A stretch of DNA of 64,000 nt from Clostridium sp. KNHs205 (GTDB taxonomy: Bacteria > Bacillota > Clostridia > Lachnospirales > Lachnospiraceae), in the NCBI RefSeq assembly GCF_000702945.1, contig NZ_JNLE01000003.1:3767501-3831500 (forward strand), in the 5' to 3' direction. Positions 35,599 through 44,394 of this stretch are shown here, piece by piece; the stretch's first letter is position 1, and each line of letters begins with the position of its first letter. A model generated the notes under the pieces. It made no database searches. It was not told the origin of the DNA and saw only the letters and a program-made list of their open reading frames with translations. The translations under genes were made by a program, and so were the position numbers.

Positions 35599-36744
35599 AT
35601 GGAAAATACGCATATCAGTGAAATGGAAAAAGAAATACAAATAGAATATAACCGCATTGACAGTAAGTGGCTGGAACTTCATTTTAAGACTTCCGTTGGA
35701 TTATTTATTTTTTCCTTTTTCGTAGAATTAGCTTTGGGATACATTATGTGTAATTCTGAATATCTAAACACCACCGTTCCGATGTTTATATTTAAATTCA
35801 TCCTTGTTCCCTTTTCCGTTAATTTTATTTGCATCCTGATTAATTTTATTGTAATACGTTCAAAGACAATTTCTCAAGTACATAAGGTTTATATCATTTC
35901 TCTATTATTTGTAGTTATATGTTTTGTGCTGTTTACTGTACATGTAGCCTTTTCAGCACTATATTTTATCTTTGCCCTTCCTATTATGCTAACTATTATT
36001 TATGCTGATTATCATCTTACCGTTATAACTTCTGCTTTGAGCATGGTGGGTATGGTTACATCGGAATTATTTATTACATGGGATATGGACAAAGTTAATA
36101 TCTTTGAAGATTCTATCAGATTAGTCGATTTTCTTATTTCTTTATTTATACTGCTTGCCTTTTCTACTGTAAGTATGGTTGTCATTCGCTTTGAGCGCGA
36201 GAAAAATGCTGCCAGTATTCAAAAAGAACTGGAAAGGCAGCAGCTGCAGAAAAAACTGCAGATGGATGAACTGACAGGTATTTATAACCGCAGAGCTTTA
36301 CATGATACTATAAAAGATATGGATACTGATACTTCTGATAATAGCTGCATTTTTGTTATGCTTGATATCGATAATTTTAAAACCTTAAACGATTCCTTCG
36401 GGCATATATTTGGTGATGAATGCCTTAAGCGGATGGGACGTATTTTAAAGAAAAACTGTACAGACGCAATCCCTTTTCGATATGGCGGGGACGAATTCTG
36501 TATTTTGTTTCCGAACTCTTCCGTTGAAGATACCGTTAAGACCTGTGAAAAGATCAGCACAGACCTTCAGGCAGTAAGTTTTGAAAATATGGAAAATATT
36601 AAACTGACAGCCAGTATCGGAATCTCCGGTTTTTATAAGCACATGGATTCGGCTAGGCTTATCGTTAATGCAGACCAGGCATTATATGCGGCAAAGACAG
36701 TAAAGAATACCATACATATCTATAGTGAAGCTGATAAATGCTGA
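35599..36744 (+). CDS. membrane GGDEF diguanylate cyclase
   Basis: 381 residues from the ATG at 35599, supported by AAGGAG; the frame opens eight codons earlier. Six membrane helices in residues 25-210, then a coiled linker and a GGDEF domain (DELTGIYNRRALHD, active site RYGGDEF). The GG[D/E]EF active site is intact, so c-di-GMP synthesis from two GTP is expected; the inhibitory RxxD is not evident. No sensor domain other than the membrane part. Monocistronic. Confidence 0.88.
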   Translation: MENTHISEMEKEIQIEYNRIDSKWLELHFKTSVGLFIFSFFVELALGYIMCNSEYLNTTVPMFIFKFILVPFSVNFICILINFIVIRSKTISQVHKVYIISLLFVVICFVLFTVHVAFSALYFIFALPIMLTIIYADYHLTVITSALSMVGMVTSELFITWDMDKVNIFEDSIRLVDFLISLFILLAFSTVSMVVIRFEREKNAASIQKELERQQLQKKLQMDELTGIYNRRALHDTIKDMDTDTSDNSCIFVMLDIDNFKTLNDSFGHIFGDECLKRMGRILKKNCTDAIPFRYGGDEFCILFPNSSVEDTVKTCEKISTDLQAVSFENMENIKLTASIGISGFYKHMDSARLIVNADQALYAAKTVKNTIHIYSEADKC

Positions 36745-36762
36745 ATATGAACCTATAAGATA

Positions 36763-36856
36763 GGGATAGAAAGCTTTACTGCAAAATGAGTTGTAAAGCT
36801 GATATAAGGGGCTAGTACTTTTTAAGCAATGTAACAGCAGGAAGCCCCATATAGTG
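36763..36856. other. paired inverted repeats after the GGDEF gene
   Basis: Two stems: AGCTTTAC/GTAAAGCT and TATA-GGGGCT/AGCCCC-TATA enclosing about 24 bases. Possible terminators for the converging genes, though no good T-run follows. Confidence 0.4.
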
Positions 36857-36893
36857 AATGTTGATATTTTTATTAACGGTTTAGAGTTAGCCC

Positions 36894-37241
36894 CTATCTG
36901 CGTATCATAATACCTTTCATATACTTGGAGGAATTATGTGTCTGATAGATTTTTTCTTTTTCTTCCTCATTGCAGCCTATAAGTATCTTGATTTCTGAAT
37001 CTCTTTTCATCAAATCAACAGTACATATAATAGCATCTGCATATTCTGCTGAATCACTTCCACGCCAGACATCTATTTCGTTGCCATCCATAGAAGAAGT
37101 TCCTTTTAAAAAACCGTAATCCACCTTATACAACAAGTCAGGGTACTTTGGATGGATGGTACCCTTGGGCCGATCGATTATTATTTCTGATCGCTCTACC
37201 AAGCTGTCCAAGGCTGCCCAAAACTCCTCATTATATACCAT
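36894..37241 (-). CDS. inorganic pyrophosphatase-like protein
   Basis: 115 residues. It keeps part of the soluble pyrophosphatase fold: ERSEIIIDRPKGTIHPKYP, YKVDYGFLKGTSSMDGNEIDVW, with the D-x-x-x-D motif of the metal site as DGNEID. Full family I pyrophosphatases are about 170 residues, so this is a minimal form. It may be an active small phosphatase or a relative with another substrate. AAGGAG site; monocistronic. Confidence 0.72.
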   Translation of the reverse strand: MVYNEEFWAALDSLVERSEIIIDRPKGTIHPKYPDLLYKVDYGFLKGTSSMDGNEIDVWRGSDSAEYADAIICTVDLMKRDSEIKILIGCNEEEKEKIYQTHNSSKYMKGIMIRR

Positions 37242-37338
37242 TTTGACTCCTTTCGAAAATATCAGATATCTTGAATTTTCCTTAATCCATAGTTAAAAAA
37301 ACGCATAATTTATTTACCATTATTGTCTTTTATGTCTT

Positions 37339-38271
37339 TTAATTAATGGCACTCTTTTCTTCTCTCTCACACTGCTTGCGCCAGCGCATTAACCAATCAA
37401 GCTGCCTGTCAAGAAAGTCTTCATCAACACAATTTTTACCATAAATTTCAATAATAGTAGCCTGCAGCTGATAATGATATATTGCCAGCAGATTATTAAA
37501 GGAATTTATTTCCTCTGCACTAAGAATAGAATACCTGCTGTAACCCTTTAAAAAGGACTGAAATGCTTTCTTAGATCGAAGCAGCCCCTCCTCCTCATAA
37601 TCAAAATAGTTTGTCCTGTTGCAGAATAACACACAATCATATAGTGGAAAGGCATAGGAAGCGGTATCAAAGTCTAATATATAATAATTACCTTTAGATG
37701 TCTTTAATAGATTACCCGGATGCAGATCTCCATGGCAGAACCCCCGGGGGAGGTTTTCCACCCTGCTCCAGAGATAATCCCCATATTCACGGAAGTTGTT
37801 TAGCTTATCTTCCTCATAATCCATTTGTTTTAGTAAATGTATGTAACGGTCAATAAAGTATTCTTTGTTATGCTCGGGAAGACTTACCTTGTAAGCTCCC
37901 ATTAGATGATGGAGTTTACCAATCAGCTCCCCTGTTAATTCTAAATTATCATCTGCCTCCGGTTCTTCACCCTCCAGATGGTCAAATAAGACAAGAATAT
38001 TCTCTTTGTCCTGCCCTTCAACATATGCCTGACCACTATTTGTTTTAATTACAGAAGGGGAAGGAAATCTATTCTTTTCAAGATATAATAAAATATCAAT
38101 AGATTGCTTGGCAGAATCACCAAAAGCAAAAGGAATAACTTTTAAGAAATATTTTTCGTTGTCACACCATGCACAATATGTCCTGGAACCACCTTCCCGC
38201 AGCAGCTCCACACTCGAAAATTTCAGCGGATAGCAATGATTTAGCTGTACTATGATATCTGATGTAGTCAT
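37339..38271 (-). CDS. aminoglycoside phosphotransferase-fold kinase
   Basis: 310 residues from the ATG at 38271, the better of two starts (GGGAG nine bases ahead). APH-type kinase: Brenner motif FCHGDLHPGNLL with catalytic Asp, and metal-binding YYILDFDTA. The N-lobe has KYFLKV with the ATP-binding Lys. Similar proteins in Firmicutes act on sugars, homoserine or spore-coat components (CotS/YutH type). The real substrate is unknown. It follows ileS but a terminator intervenes. Confidence 0.8.
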   Translation of the reverse strand: MTTSDIIVQLNHCYPLKFSSVELLREGGSRTYCAWCDNEKYFLKVIPFAFGDSAKQSIDILLYLEKNRFPSPSVIKTNSGQAYVEGQDKENILVLFDHLEGEEPEADDNLELTGELIGKLHHLMGAYKVSLPEHNKEYFIDRYIHLLKQMDYEEDKLNNFREYGDYLWSRVENLPRGFCHGDLHPGNLLKTSKGNYYILDFDTASYAFPLYDCVLFCNRTNYFDYEEEGLLRSKKAFQSFLKGYSRYSILSAEEINSFNNLLAIYHYQLQATIIEIYGKNCVDEDFLDRQLDWLMRWRKQCEREEKSAIN

Positions 38272-38383
38272 AAAGGAATCTCCCATTCTGCGGCTATGAT
38301 ATTATTTTATTTGAAAGTAATCTACTGCTATCCAAAAAGCTATAAATTACTTTCAAATTACAATTACAGTTAACGGTTATATA

Positions 38384-38415
38384 TTACCGGATAAGCAGCT
38401 TAGTTTATCCGGTAA
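38384..38415 (-). terminator. terminator of ileS
   Basis: Perfect 11-bp stem TTACCGGATAA / TTATCCGGTAA with a 10-base loop, 20 bases past the ileS stop; tail TATATAAC. Confidence 0.7.
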
Positions 38416-38433
38416 CATACATTTGTAATTAAA

Positions 38434-41400
38434 TCAGTTATTTATTAGTTTAAGATTGATTGTAAAATGATAATTATCCAGTAAGATATCCTCACTGTAA
38501 TCAGGTATGAAATCCGTAGTCAGGGAAGCCAGCAGCTCACTTTCAAACATTGCTTTTTCTCTGCTTATAAGGCCTTGCAGATCTTTGCTGCAATCTACTT
38601 TCAAATATATTTTATCACTGACCCGATAACCTGCCTTTTTCCTTGCAACCTGGCATTGTCTTAGAAGCATACGAAGAAGCCCTTCCTGTTTAAGGCTCTC
38701 AGTGATATTTATATCCAGGGCAATACCAAGATTATATTGAACAGCTACCCCCAGTGAAGCTTTGTCATCATACTCGATTGAAAAGATTCCGGCTTCAAGA
38801 GGCTGGTGAATACCTGGAAGTCTTACATTTTCTCCCTTTAATAGCTTTTGAACAATTTCATCTGTCTGCTTATAAGAAAGTTCTTTTAGTATGTTATTTA
38901 CGGTATTTAATTCACCCTTTAGTATCTGGCCGGCTTCTCTAAAGTTTAGTTTTATGACAGGCTGCCTGAAATCAGTAAGAACTTCTGTATATTCAATCCG
39001 ATTCACGTTCATCTCGGTTTTTAAGATGTTTTCAAAATAGGAATTGGGGCGGTCAGATAAATCCTCGAACCAAAGATAAGCACACTCCAGTTTCTGCTTT
39101 ACTTTCAGCTTCTTTTCATTTCTGATCTTTAAGGATAAACTTAAAAGGTCCCGTGTATTTTGTACCATAGGAAGTAATGGAATTCCTTCTGTTATCCACT
39201 GTTCCTGTGCTTTCGGCCATATACTTAAATGTACGGACTCCTCTGCCTCGGAATATCTTCTGATAACACACTGCCAGATATACTCTGTAAGAAAAGGGAG
39301 GATAGGTGCGGCAATTTGTGTGAGTGTCTTCAGACAATAAAAAAGTACCGTATAAGCAGCCTTTTTATCGTCCGTAGCCCCTTCTTTCCAATATCTTTTC
39401 CGGTTTATGCGTATATAGAAATTGGAGATATCGTCTACTGCTTTTTCGAATTGTTGTAAAACATCCTTGGTGTTATATTCATTGTAACCTTTCTCTGTCT
39501 CCCTGATAACGGTTGATATGGTTGACATCAGCCATTTATCGGATAAGTCCAGTGGTAGGTTCTGTAAAGTCCTTAAATCTATAAAGGGATGATCGATTTC
39601 AGCATAGGTGGTAAAAAATACAGCAATATTATAGAAGTTTAACAGTTTACGTTTACACTCTTCCCCAAGATTGTAACCGAAACGAACATCGTTAGCAATA
39701 GGTGTCTGAGCAAAAAGATAGCGGGAGGCATCTGCACCGATTGCATCTGCTGCCTCATCAAATCGTATCATGAACCCGGTTTTGGAGAATTTACTGCCGT
39801 CTTCTGCCGTCACCATACCATACGTGCTTACCTGCTCATATGGCGGTTCACCTGTAAGAACAGTGCTCATAAACAGCATGGAATAAAACCATAAACGAAT
39901 CTGCTCCTTCATTTCAATAACACATTCGGCAGGAAAATAGGATTTCCAATAGTCTCTGTCCTCAAAATATCTCATAGTGGAAAAGGGCACGATTCCGGCA
40001 TCCAGCCATACATCTCCAACCTGTTTTATTCGGGATACTTCCTTATTACAATGAGGGCAGCTTATAGCGATAGCATCGATCCAGGGTCTGTGCAGATGAG
40101 GTAATTCATCCACCAAAGCTTTCTGAACAGCTTTCTCCTTCAGTTCCTTTCGTGAACCTATCACAGTAACAGTTCCACATCTGCATTCATAGATAGGCAA
40201 TGGCAGTCCGTAATAACGGCTTCTGGAAATACACCAGTCCCCCATATTAAGGAGCCAATCTGTCATGCGTTTCTCCTGGTAAGGCGGATTCCAGGTTACT
40301 TTTCCTGTATTCTCAAGAAGTTTGGGACGTATTTCTTCTACATCGATTGCCCATTCGTCTACGAGACGAAATAATACCTCCTCTTTACAGCGCCAGCATA
40401 CAGGGTAACTGTGTTTATGCTTATGGGTGTAATGGAGTTTACCTCTGAGCTTCAGTTCCTGAAATACTTCTGCTCTTATAGTTTTTGCTTCTTTTCCCTT
40501 AAGGAAACCAAAGTTCTTATAGAAGATGCCTGTTTCGTCTATTGGAACAATTTTAGGAAGGTCCTCTGTTACTCCTAACCCATAGTCTTCTGCACCACAG
40601 CCGGGAGCTATATGAACTACCTGACAGCCATCACCTTCTGTCACTTCTTCCCACAACACAATCTTGTGCAGCAAATTCTTCTGCGCTTCTATTTCCGGAA
40701 AAAAGGTCTCATATTGCAAACCGCAGAGAATGTCACCTTTTACTTCTTCCAGTATTCTGACACATTCATTTTTACCTTCACAAGAGTATTTTCTATTATA
40801 GTAATTCTTTCCCATCCATAAGGGTCTTCCTTCGTCTAACTGCACAAGCACATAATCCAGATCTTTATTCACTGCCAATGCGGTATTGGCAGCCAGTGTC
40901 CAGGGAGTTGTGGTCCAGACAAGGATATCTGCTTCGTTGTCCTTTAAAGGAAGCCTTGCAAATACAGCTTCATGTTCAAGTTCCTTGTAGGAACCGGTCA
41001 TTTCATGTTCAGATAATGAGGTTCCGCAGCGTGGACACCAGGGCATGGGACGGTGTATCTTCTTTATCCATCCATGATCAGAACAAGTCTTTAAAAAAGT
41101 CCAGATGCCTGTGATATTCTCATCTTTATGGGTGTAGTAGGAATTCTCCCAATCCATCCATTGGCCTAAGCGTTTCGACTGGTCTGTTATAATACCGGCA
41201 CAACGTTCTACCCGCTCTATACACCTTTGAGAGAATTTATCAATACCATAGGTTTCAATATCTTTTTTCGCTTCAAACTTAAGTTCTTTTTCTACTTCAA
41301 CCTCAACCCATAACCCCTGACCGTCAAAACCGTTTCGGTAATGGCTCTCAAACCCATTCATTGCCTTAAAACGAAGAAAAGTATCTTTTAAGGTTCTGCC

Positions 41401-41589
41401 CCAGACATGATGAATTCCCATGGGATTATTTGCAGTAATGGGACCATCAATGAAACGGTATTTATGACCATTTTTATTTTTAGCTTTTAGCTTTTGAAAA
41501 ATTTTCTCCTCTTCCCACCAGTTTAAGATTTCTTTCTCATTTTCAGTAAAACCATATGCATTCGTCCAAATAAAGTATTCCTTTTCCAT
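38434..41589 (-). CDS. ileS: isoleucyl-tRNA synthetase, divergent form
   Basis: 1051 residues. Class I synthetase: HIGH-equivalent PMGIHHVWG at 56-64, editing domain with WTTTPWTLAANTALAV, KMSKS-equivalent KFSKT near residue 600, and a C-terminal anticodon-binding region. Both signature motifs depart from the bacterial norm, and the sequence NGFDGQGLWVEVEVEKEL after HIGH marks an unusual clade of the IleS2 type. The upstream T-box has a likely AUC specifier, which supports Ile. The clade may resist mupirocin, as other IleS2 enzymes do (inference). Whether a standard ileS exists elsewhere cannot be seen. Confidence 0.85.
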   Translation of the reverse strand: MEKEYFIWTNAYGFTENEKEILNWWEEEKIFQKLKAKNKNGHKYRFIDGPITANNPMGIHHVWGRTLKDTFLRFKAMNGFESHYRNGFDGQGLWVEVEVEKELKFEAKKDIETYGIDKFSQRCIERVERCAGIITDQSKRLGQWMDWENSYYTHKDENITGIWTFLKTCSDHGWIKKIHRPMPWCPRCGTSLSEHEMTGSYKELEHEAVFARLPLKDNEADILVWTTTPWTLAANTALAVNKDLDYVLVQLDEGRPLWMGKNYYNRKYSCEGKNECVRILEEVKGDILCGLQYETFFPEIEAQKNLLHKIVLWEEVTEGDGCQVVHIAPGCGAEDYGLGVTEDLPKIVPIDETGIFYKNFGFLKGKEAKTIRAEVFQELKLRGKLHYTHKHKHSYPVCWRCKEEVLFRLVDEWAIDVEEIRPKLLENTGKVTWNPPYQEKRMTDWLLNMGDWCISRSRYYGLPLPIYECRCGTVTVIGSRKELKEKAVQKALVDELPHLHRPWIDAIAISCPHCNKEVSRIKQVGDVWLDAGIVPFSTMRYFEDRDYWKSYFPAECVIEMKEQIRLWFYSMLFMSTVLTGEPPYEQVSTYGMVTAEDGSKFSKTGFMIRFDEAADAIGADASRYLFAQTPIANDVRFGYNLGEECKRKLLNFYNIAVFFTTYAEIDHPFIDLRTLQNLPLDLSDKWLMSTISTVIRETEKGYNEYNTKDVLQQFEKAVDDISNFYIRINRKRYWKEGATDDKKAAYTVLFYCLKTLTQIAAPILPFLTEYIWQCVIRRYSEAEESVHLSIWPKAQEQWITEGIPLLPMVQNTRDLLSLSLKIRNEKKLKVKQKLECAYLWFEDLSDRPNSYFENILKTEMNVNRIEYTEVLTDFRQPVIKLNFREAGQILKGELNTVNNILKELSYKQTDEIVQKLLKGENVRLPGIHQPLEAGIFSIEYDDKASLGVAVQYNLGIALDINITESLKQEGLLRMLLRQCQVARKKAGYRVSDKIYLKVDCSKDLQGLISREKAMFESELLASLTTDFIPDYSEDILLDNYHFTINLKLINN

Positions 41590-41651
41590 TTCATAACCTC
41601 ACTTTTCAACCTGATATATTACCGGGATGTTGTGGGCAAACAGATTTCATA

Positions 41652-41738
41652 TTATATTGCCATGCAGCCACAAGAATCTTCACGGTACAAACAATTAAAA
41701 TCCTGAAATGGTCTTAGGATAAGAACGGCATTTTTCAT
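41652..41738 (-). CDS. short ORF between T-box and ileS
   Basis: 28 codons: MKNAVLILRPFQDFNCLYRE then DSCGCMAI and stop. GGGAGGTG lies eleven bases before the ATG, a stronger site than that of ileS. The last sense codon is the rare Ile codon ATA. It ends 62 bases before ileS and lies downstream of the T-box terminator, so it is made only when the T-box reads through. Not recognised; could be a leader peptide or a tiny protein. Confidence 0.5.
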   Translation of the reverse strand: MKNAVLILRPFQDFNCLYREDSCGCMAI

Positions 41739-41792
41739 GCCCTTTTCACCTCCCTTCTGTCGCATAGGTCTGGATTTCGAAGGGAGGAATAC

Positions 41793-42027
41793 AAAAAAGC
41801 TCCCATCCGTAAGAGGATGAGAGCTAAAAGTACATTCACCTGTTACGACATACCAACATATGCGTTCCGTATAACGGCGGAAAACCGTCAGTGTCTACCG
41901 GCTAAAGCTTTCGAACTGCCAATCGGAAGTGATTTTGGGGTTATTCCTGTCGGTACCGTTTCTCAGCTGCCACGGCTCTCTGTAACTTTCAGAATATCCT
42001 TACTTTCTTCGTCATCTTGTTTGATTT
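41793..42027 (-). promoter_or_regulatory. T-box riboswitch upstream of ileS
   Basis: The transcript starts with AUGACGAAGAAAGUAA, then ACAGAGAGCC and GCUGAGAAACGGU, the conserved stem I marks. The specifier loop reads AAAAUCACUUCC, giving AUC (41931-41933). The T-box core is degenerate (AACAGGUGAAUGUAC rather than AGGGUGGNACCGCG). The terminator is AGCTCtCATCC / GGATGgGAGCT followed by TTTTTT (41793-41825). It senses uncharged tRNA-Ile. Confidence 0.8.
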
Positions 42028-42033
42028 TTCCAT

Positions 42034-42062
42034 ATATTATCACTAAAAGCACTTAAAGTCAA
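42034..42062 (-). promoter_or_regulatory. ileS T-box promoter
   Basis: Minus-strand TTGACT (42057-42062), 17 bases, TAATAT (42034-42039), seven bases before the T-box start. Confidence 0.75.
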
Positions 42063-42082
42063 GGTGAGAGATTAGACATTTA

Positions 42083-42712
42083 TTATCCTTCTGCTTGCTT
42101 CTCCTTCTCTTTCCTGAAAAGCATCTTTATACCAAAGAATATTAAAAAGATACCCACTACTCCATTAAGGATCTGTATTACCAGATACGGCAGAAATCTA
42201 CCGATTAGACTTCCTAAAATCGCAATACAGGTAAGAAAGCTTAAAGTAGCTAATACACAACCGGCTGCAAATTCAAACAGCTGCTTTTTATTCCAGTGAT
42301 TTTCTAATAACTGCGTAGTAAACATACCACTCCAGAAAAGGATTGTAAGTGGATTTGATGCGGTTAGCAGTAATCCCTGAAGAAATAGATTCCGGCTTGA
42401 AACATTAGAAAACAATGCAAGCTTTGGTAGAATAGCTATATCAAAGGAGCCGGACAAAGTATTCAGTCCAAAAAGGATTAGAATAAGGCACCCAAAGATT
42501 TTCATGAACACCTGAATCCCCTCTCTGCGGAGTACTGTTGCTATACCAATACCGGACAAACCAATGTAGCATGCATCAATTAAAGCAATTGCCACTACAA
42601 GATTCAGACTGCTGAGAAATCCATTGGTGGATGAGGTTTGAAACACCATCAAACACATTGGTCCAATAGATAACTGCAGTAACATACCAAATTTAAGACC
42701 TTTTAATATCAT
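42083..42712 (-). CDS. LysE-family amino acid exporter
   Basis: 209 residues, six membrane helices. The LysE/RhtB signature region appears as LSIGPMCLMVFQTSSTNGFLSSLNLVVAIALIDACYIG, with GLLLTASNPLTILFWSGMF in the second half. Exports an amino acid or derivative by proton exchange. It begins 19 bases after an Lrp-family regulator, which probably controls it. Confidence 0.85.
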   Translation of the reverse strand: MILKGLKFGMLLQLSIGPMCLMVFQTSSTNGFLSSLNLVVAIALIDACYIGLSGIGIATVLRREGIQVFMKIFGCLILILFGLNTLSGSFDIAILPKLALFSNVSSRNLFLQGLLLTASNPLTILFWSGMFTTQLLENHWNKKQLFEFAAGCVLATLSFLTCIAILGSLIGRFLPYLVIQILNGVVGIFLIFFGIKMLFRKEKEKQAEG

Positions 42713-42731
42713 ATCAATAGCTCCTTACAAT

Positions 42732-43172
42732 CTAAATATTCATTTCTTCTTTCAGTGTAGTCAATGAGATAATTGTGTTTGAGCTATCAACACCTTTGAT
42801 TTTCTTCAGGATACTGGTTAAGAAATACTCCAGAGCTTCCGTATCTTCTAAGATTACTTTCAGTAAATAATCATATTCACCAGCAACATGATGACATTCG
42901 AGGACACAATTATGTTTTACGATAGTGCTTCTGAAGTTATCGATATTTTCATTTTTATCAATATTAACGAATATAAAGGCAAGAAGTTTATTACCTGTTT
43001 TGAAACGGCTTACTTTAATTGTATATTGTTCTATAATACCTGACTGTTCCAGTTTTCTGATTCTTTCTGCAACCGCCGGAATAGAAAGGCTTACTTTTCT
43101 GCTGATTTCGGAAGCTGAGGCTCTTCCATTCTTCTTTAGTTCACTTAAAATTCCTATATCAATATCATCCAT
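42732..43172 (-). CDS. Lrp/AsnC-family regulator
   Basis: 146 residues from the ATG at 43172, with AAAAGGAG; the frame opens 11 codons earlier. N-terminal helix-turn-helix (ASEISRKVSLSIPAVAERIRKLEQSGII), then the RAM ligand domain (HHVAGEYDYLLKV). Binds amino acids and controls transport genes. First gene of a two-gene operon with a LysE exporter, so it is the likely local sensor. Confidence 0.88.
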   Translation of the reverse strand: MDDIDIGILSELKKNGRASASEISRKVSLSIPAVAERIRKLEQSGIIEQYTIKVSRFKTGNKLLAFIFVNIDKNENIDNFRSTIVKHNCVLECHHVAGEYDYLLKVILEDTEALEYFLTSILKKIKGVDSSNTIISLTTLKEEMNI

Positions 43173-43320
43173 ATGCAGCTCTCCTTTTTTAAGTAATATT
43201 ACCATGCACTTGCATATTTGAAAATACTTGGATTAAATATCAATATATTATTAGGCGGATTTATATATTTGCTTAACATTATTTAAGTTTCATCACCCTT
43301 AGGTATAGTATGACTTATAA

Positions 43321-43941
43321 TTATAATGTCTTCACTTCACTGAAGATACTTCTGAAAAACTTATAAAAGCCATTGTCAAGTGCCAGTTCATCGGCAGCAT
43401 CAACAGCCTCCATATCGTAATAATACTGTCCGGTAACTTTATGTACAGAAATGCTGTCTAATGGAAATCCCGGTTCTCTTCTGATATGAGGTTTCTCTAC
43501 CAAAAAGAATTCTTCACCGGATAATGTATCGTCCATACTCTCATATACATGATCTTTATCCAATATAAAGCAGATCGCGTTCTGGTAACGTGCCGGCAAT
43601 CTCCCGAATTTAGCTGCCAGATTGCTGTAATATGCAAGCATTTCGTTATCACTTAATTCTATATCATTTATTCTTCTTACATGGACACCTGGTTGATATT
43701 CCTCAGGTATCCCTCTTAGGTACAAACCTGAATCGCAGGAAAATACAGGTGTCTGAAACGCTTTGTAATAAGCATATGCCTTTATTCTTGCATTTTCCAG
43801 AGGATTCTTTCCTGTTTCCTCTACTTGTGGAAGGTCGCAGTTTAGATCTTTTAATCCTACAATCTCCACCTCCAGATTTTTAAGCGCTCTTCTCATAGAA
43901 GATAGTTTTCCCTGGTTACCTGTTCCATATAATATTCTCAT
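43321..43941 (-). CDS. HAM1/RdgB-like non-canonical NTP pyrophosphatase
   Basis: 206 residues. Starts ILYGTGNQGKLSSMRRAL, matching the T/SxNxxK nucleotide loop of the Ham1 family, with VEETGKNPLENARIKA and FSCDSGLYL as the metal site. Removes ITP/XTP from the nucleotide pool. The C-terminal third is more divergent than in RdgB, so the exact substrate is open. Confidence 0.82.
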   Translation of the reverse strand: MRILYGTGNQGKLSSMRRALKNLEVEIVGLKDLNCDLPQVEETGKNPLENARIKAYAYYKAFQTPVFSCDSGLYLRGIPEEYQPGVHVRRINDIELSDNEMLAYYSNLAAKFGRLPARYQNAICFILDKDHVYESMDDTLSGEEFFLVEKPHIRREPGFPLDSISVHKVTGQYYYDMEAVDAADELALDNGFYKFFRSIFSEVKTL

Positions 43942-44141
43942 TTGTTGTGTTCTCCTTATTTCCCTTATGCTTCACTCTGCATTCCTGTATTTTTACTCTC
44001 AAAGGATTGTATAACTCTTATGTACATGATATATTTTAGTCTATTTTAATATAAAAAGGGAAAATTATCTACGTTAATAGTTTTATAATTTTCTATGCCA
44101 TATTTTAATGCTCCTTTTAAGAGAGAATGGCAGTTAAAATA

Positions 44142-44185
44142 AAAAAGGTATCACAAACTCCTGTTGGAATTGTGGTACCTTTTTA
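44142..44185. terminator. bidirectional terminator
   Basis: AAAAAGGTATCACAA (44142-44156) with TTGTGGTACCTTTTT (44170-44184), one G-T-type mismatch, A/T runs on both sides. Ends the glycosidase transcript. Confidence 0.8.
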
Positions 44186-44247
44186 TTATTATAAATTCAA
44201 TCAATTACCATGCCTTGTGTTTTAGTTATACACTTGGAGAAGCTGGT

Positions 44248-44394
44248 TTTTGTATTACTTCCTAAAAATCTCTAGAACATCAGATCAAATCTGGTCTTTT
44301 GCTACTTCCTATAATCTCTATAACTTCAGACCAACTCTGGTCTTTAGTTACTTCCTATAATATCTCTAGCATCAGATCAACCCCTGGTTTGGTC
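44248..44394. repeat. three tandem copies of the 3' end of the GHL10 gene
   Basis: On the minus strand a unit of about 47 bases (GACCAG..TGATCTGATG..TAGAGAT..TAGGAAGTA) occurs three times. The first copy holds the last codons and stop of the gene at 44355; two further copies lie in the non-coding tail. Copies differ by several bases. Confidence 0.75.

Noticed and set aside
44305..44380. ACTTCCTATAA in the tandem repeats resembles the XerC arm of a dif site
   Set aside because: The other arm (TTATGTAAACT) is absent, and an 11-base near match is expected about once by chance in a window this long.
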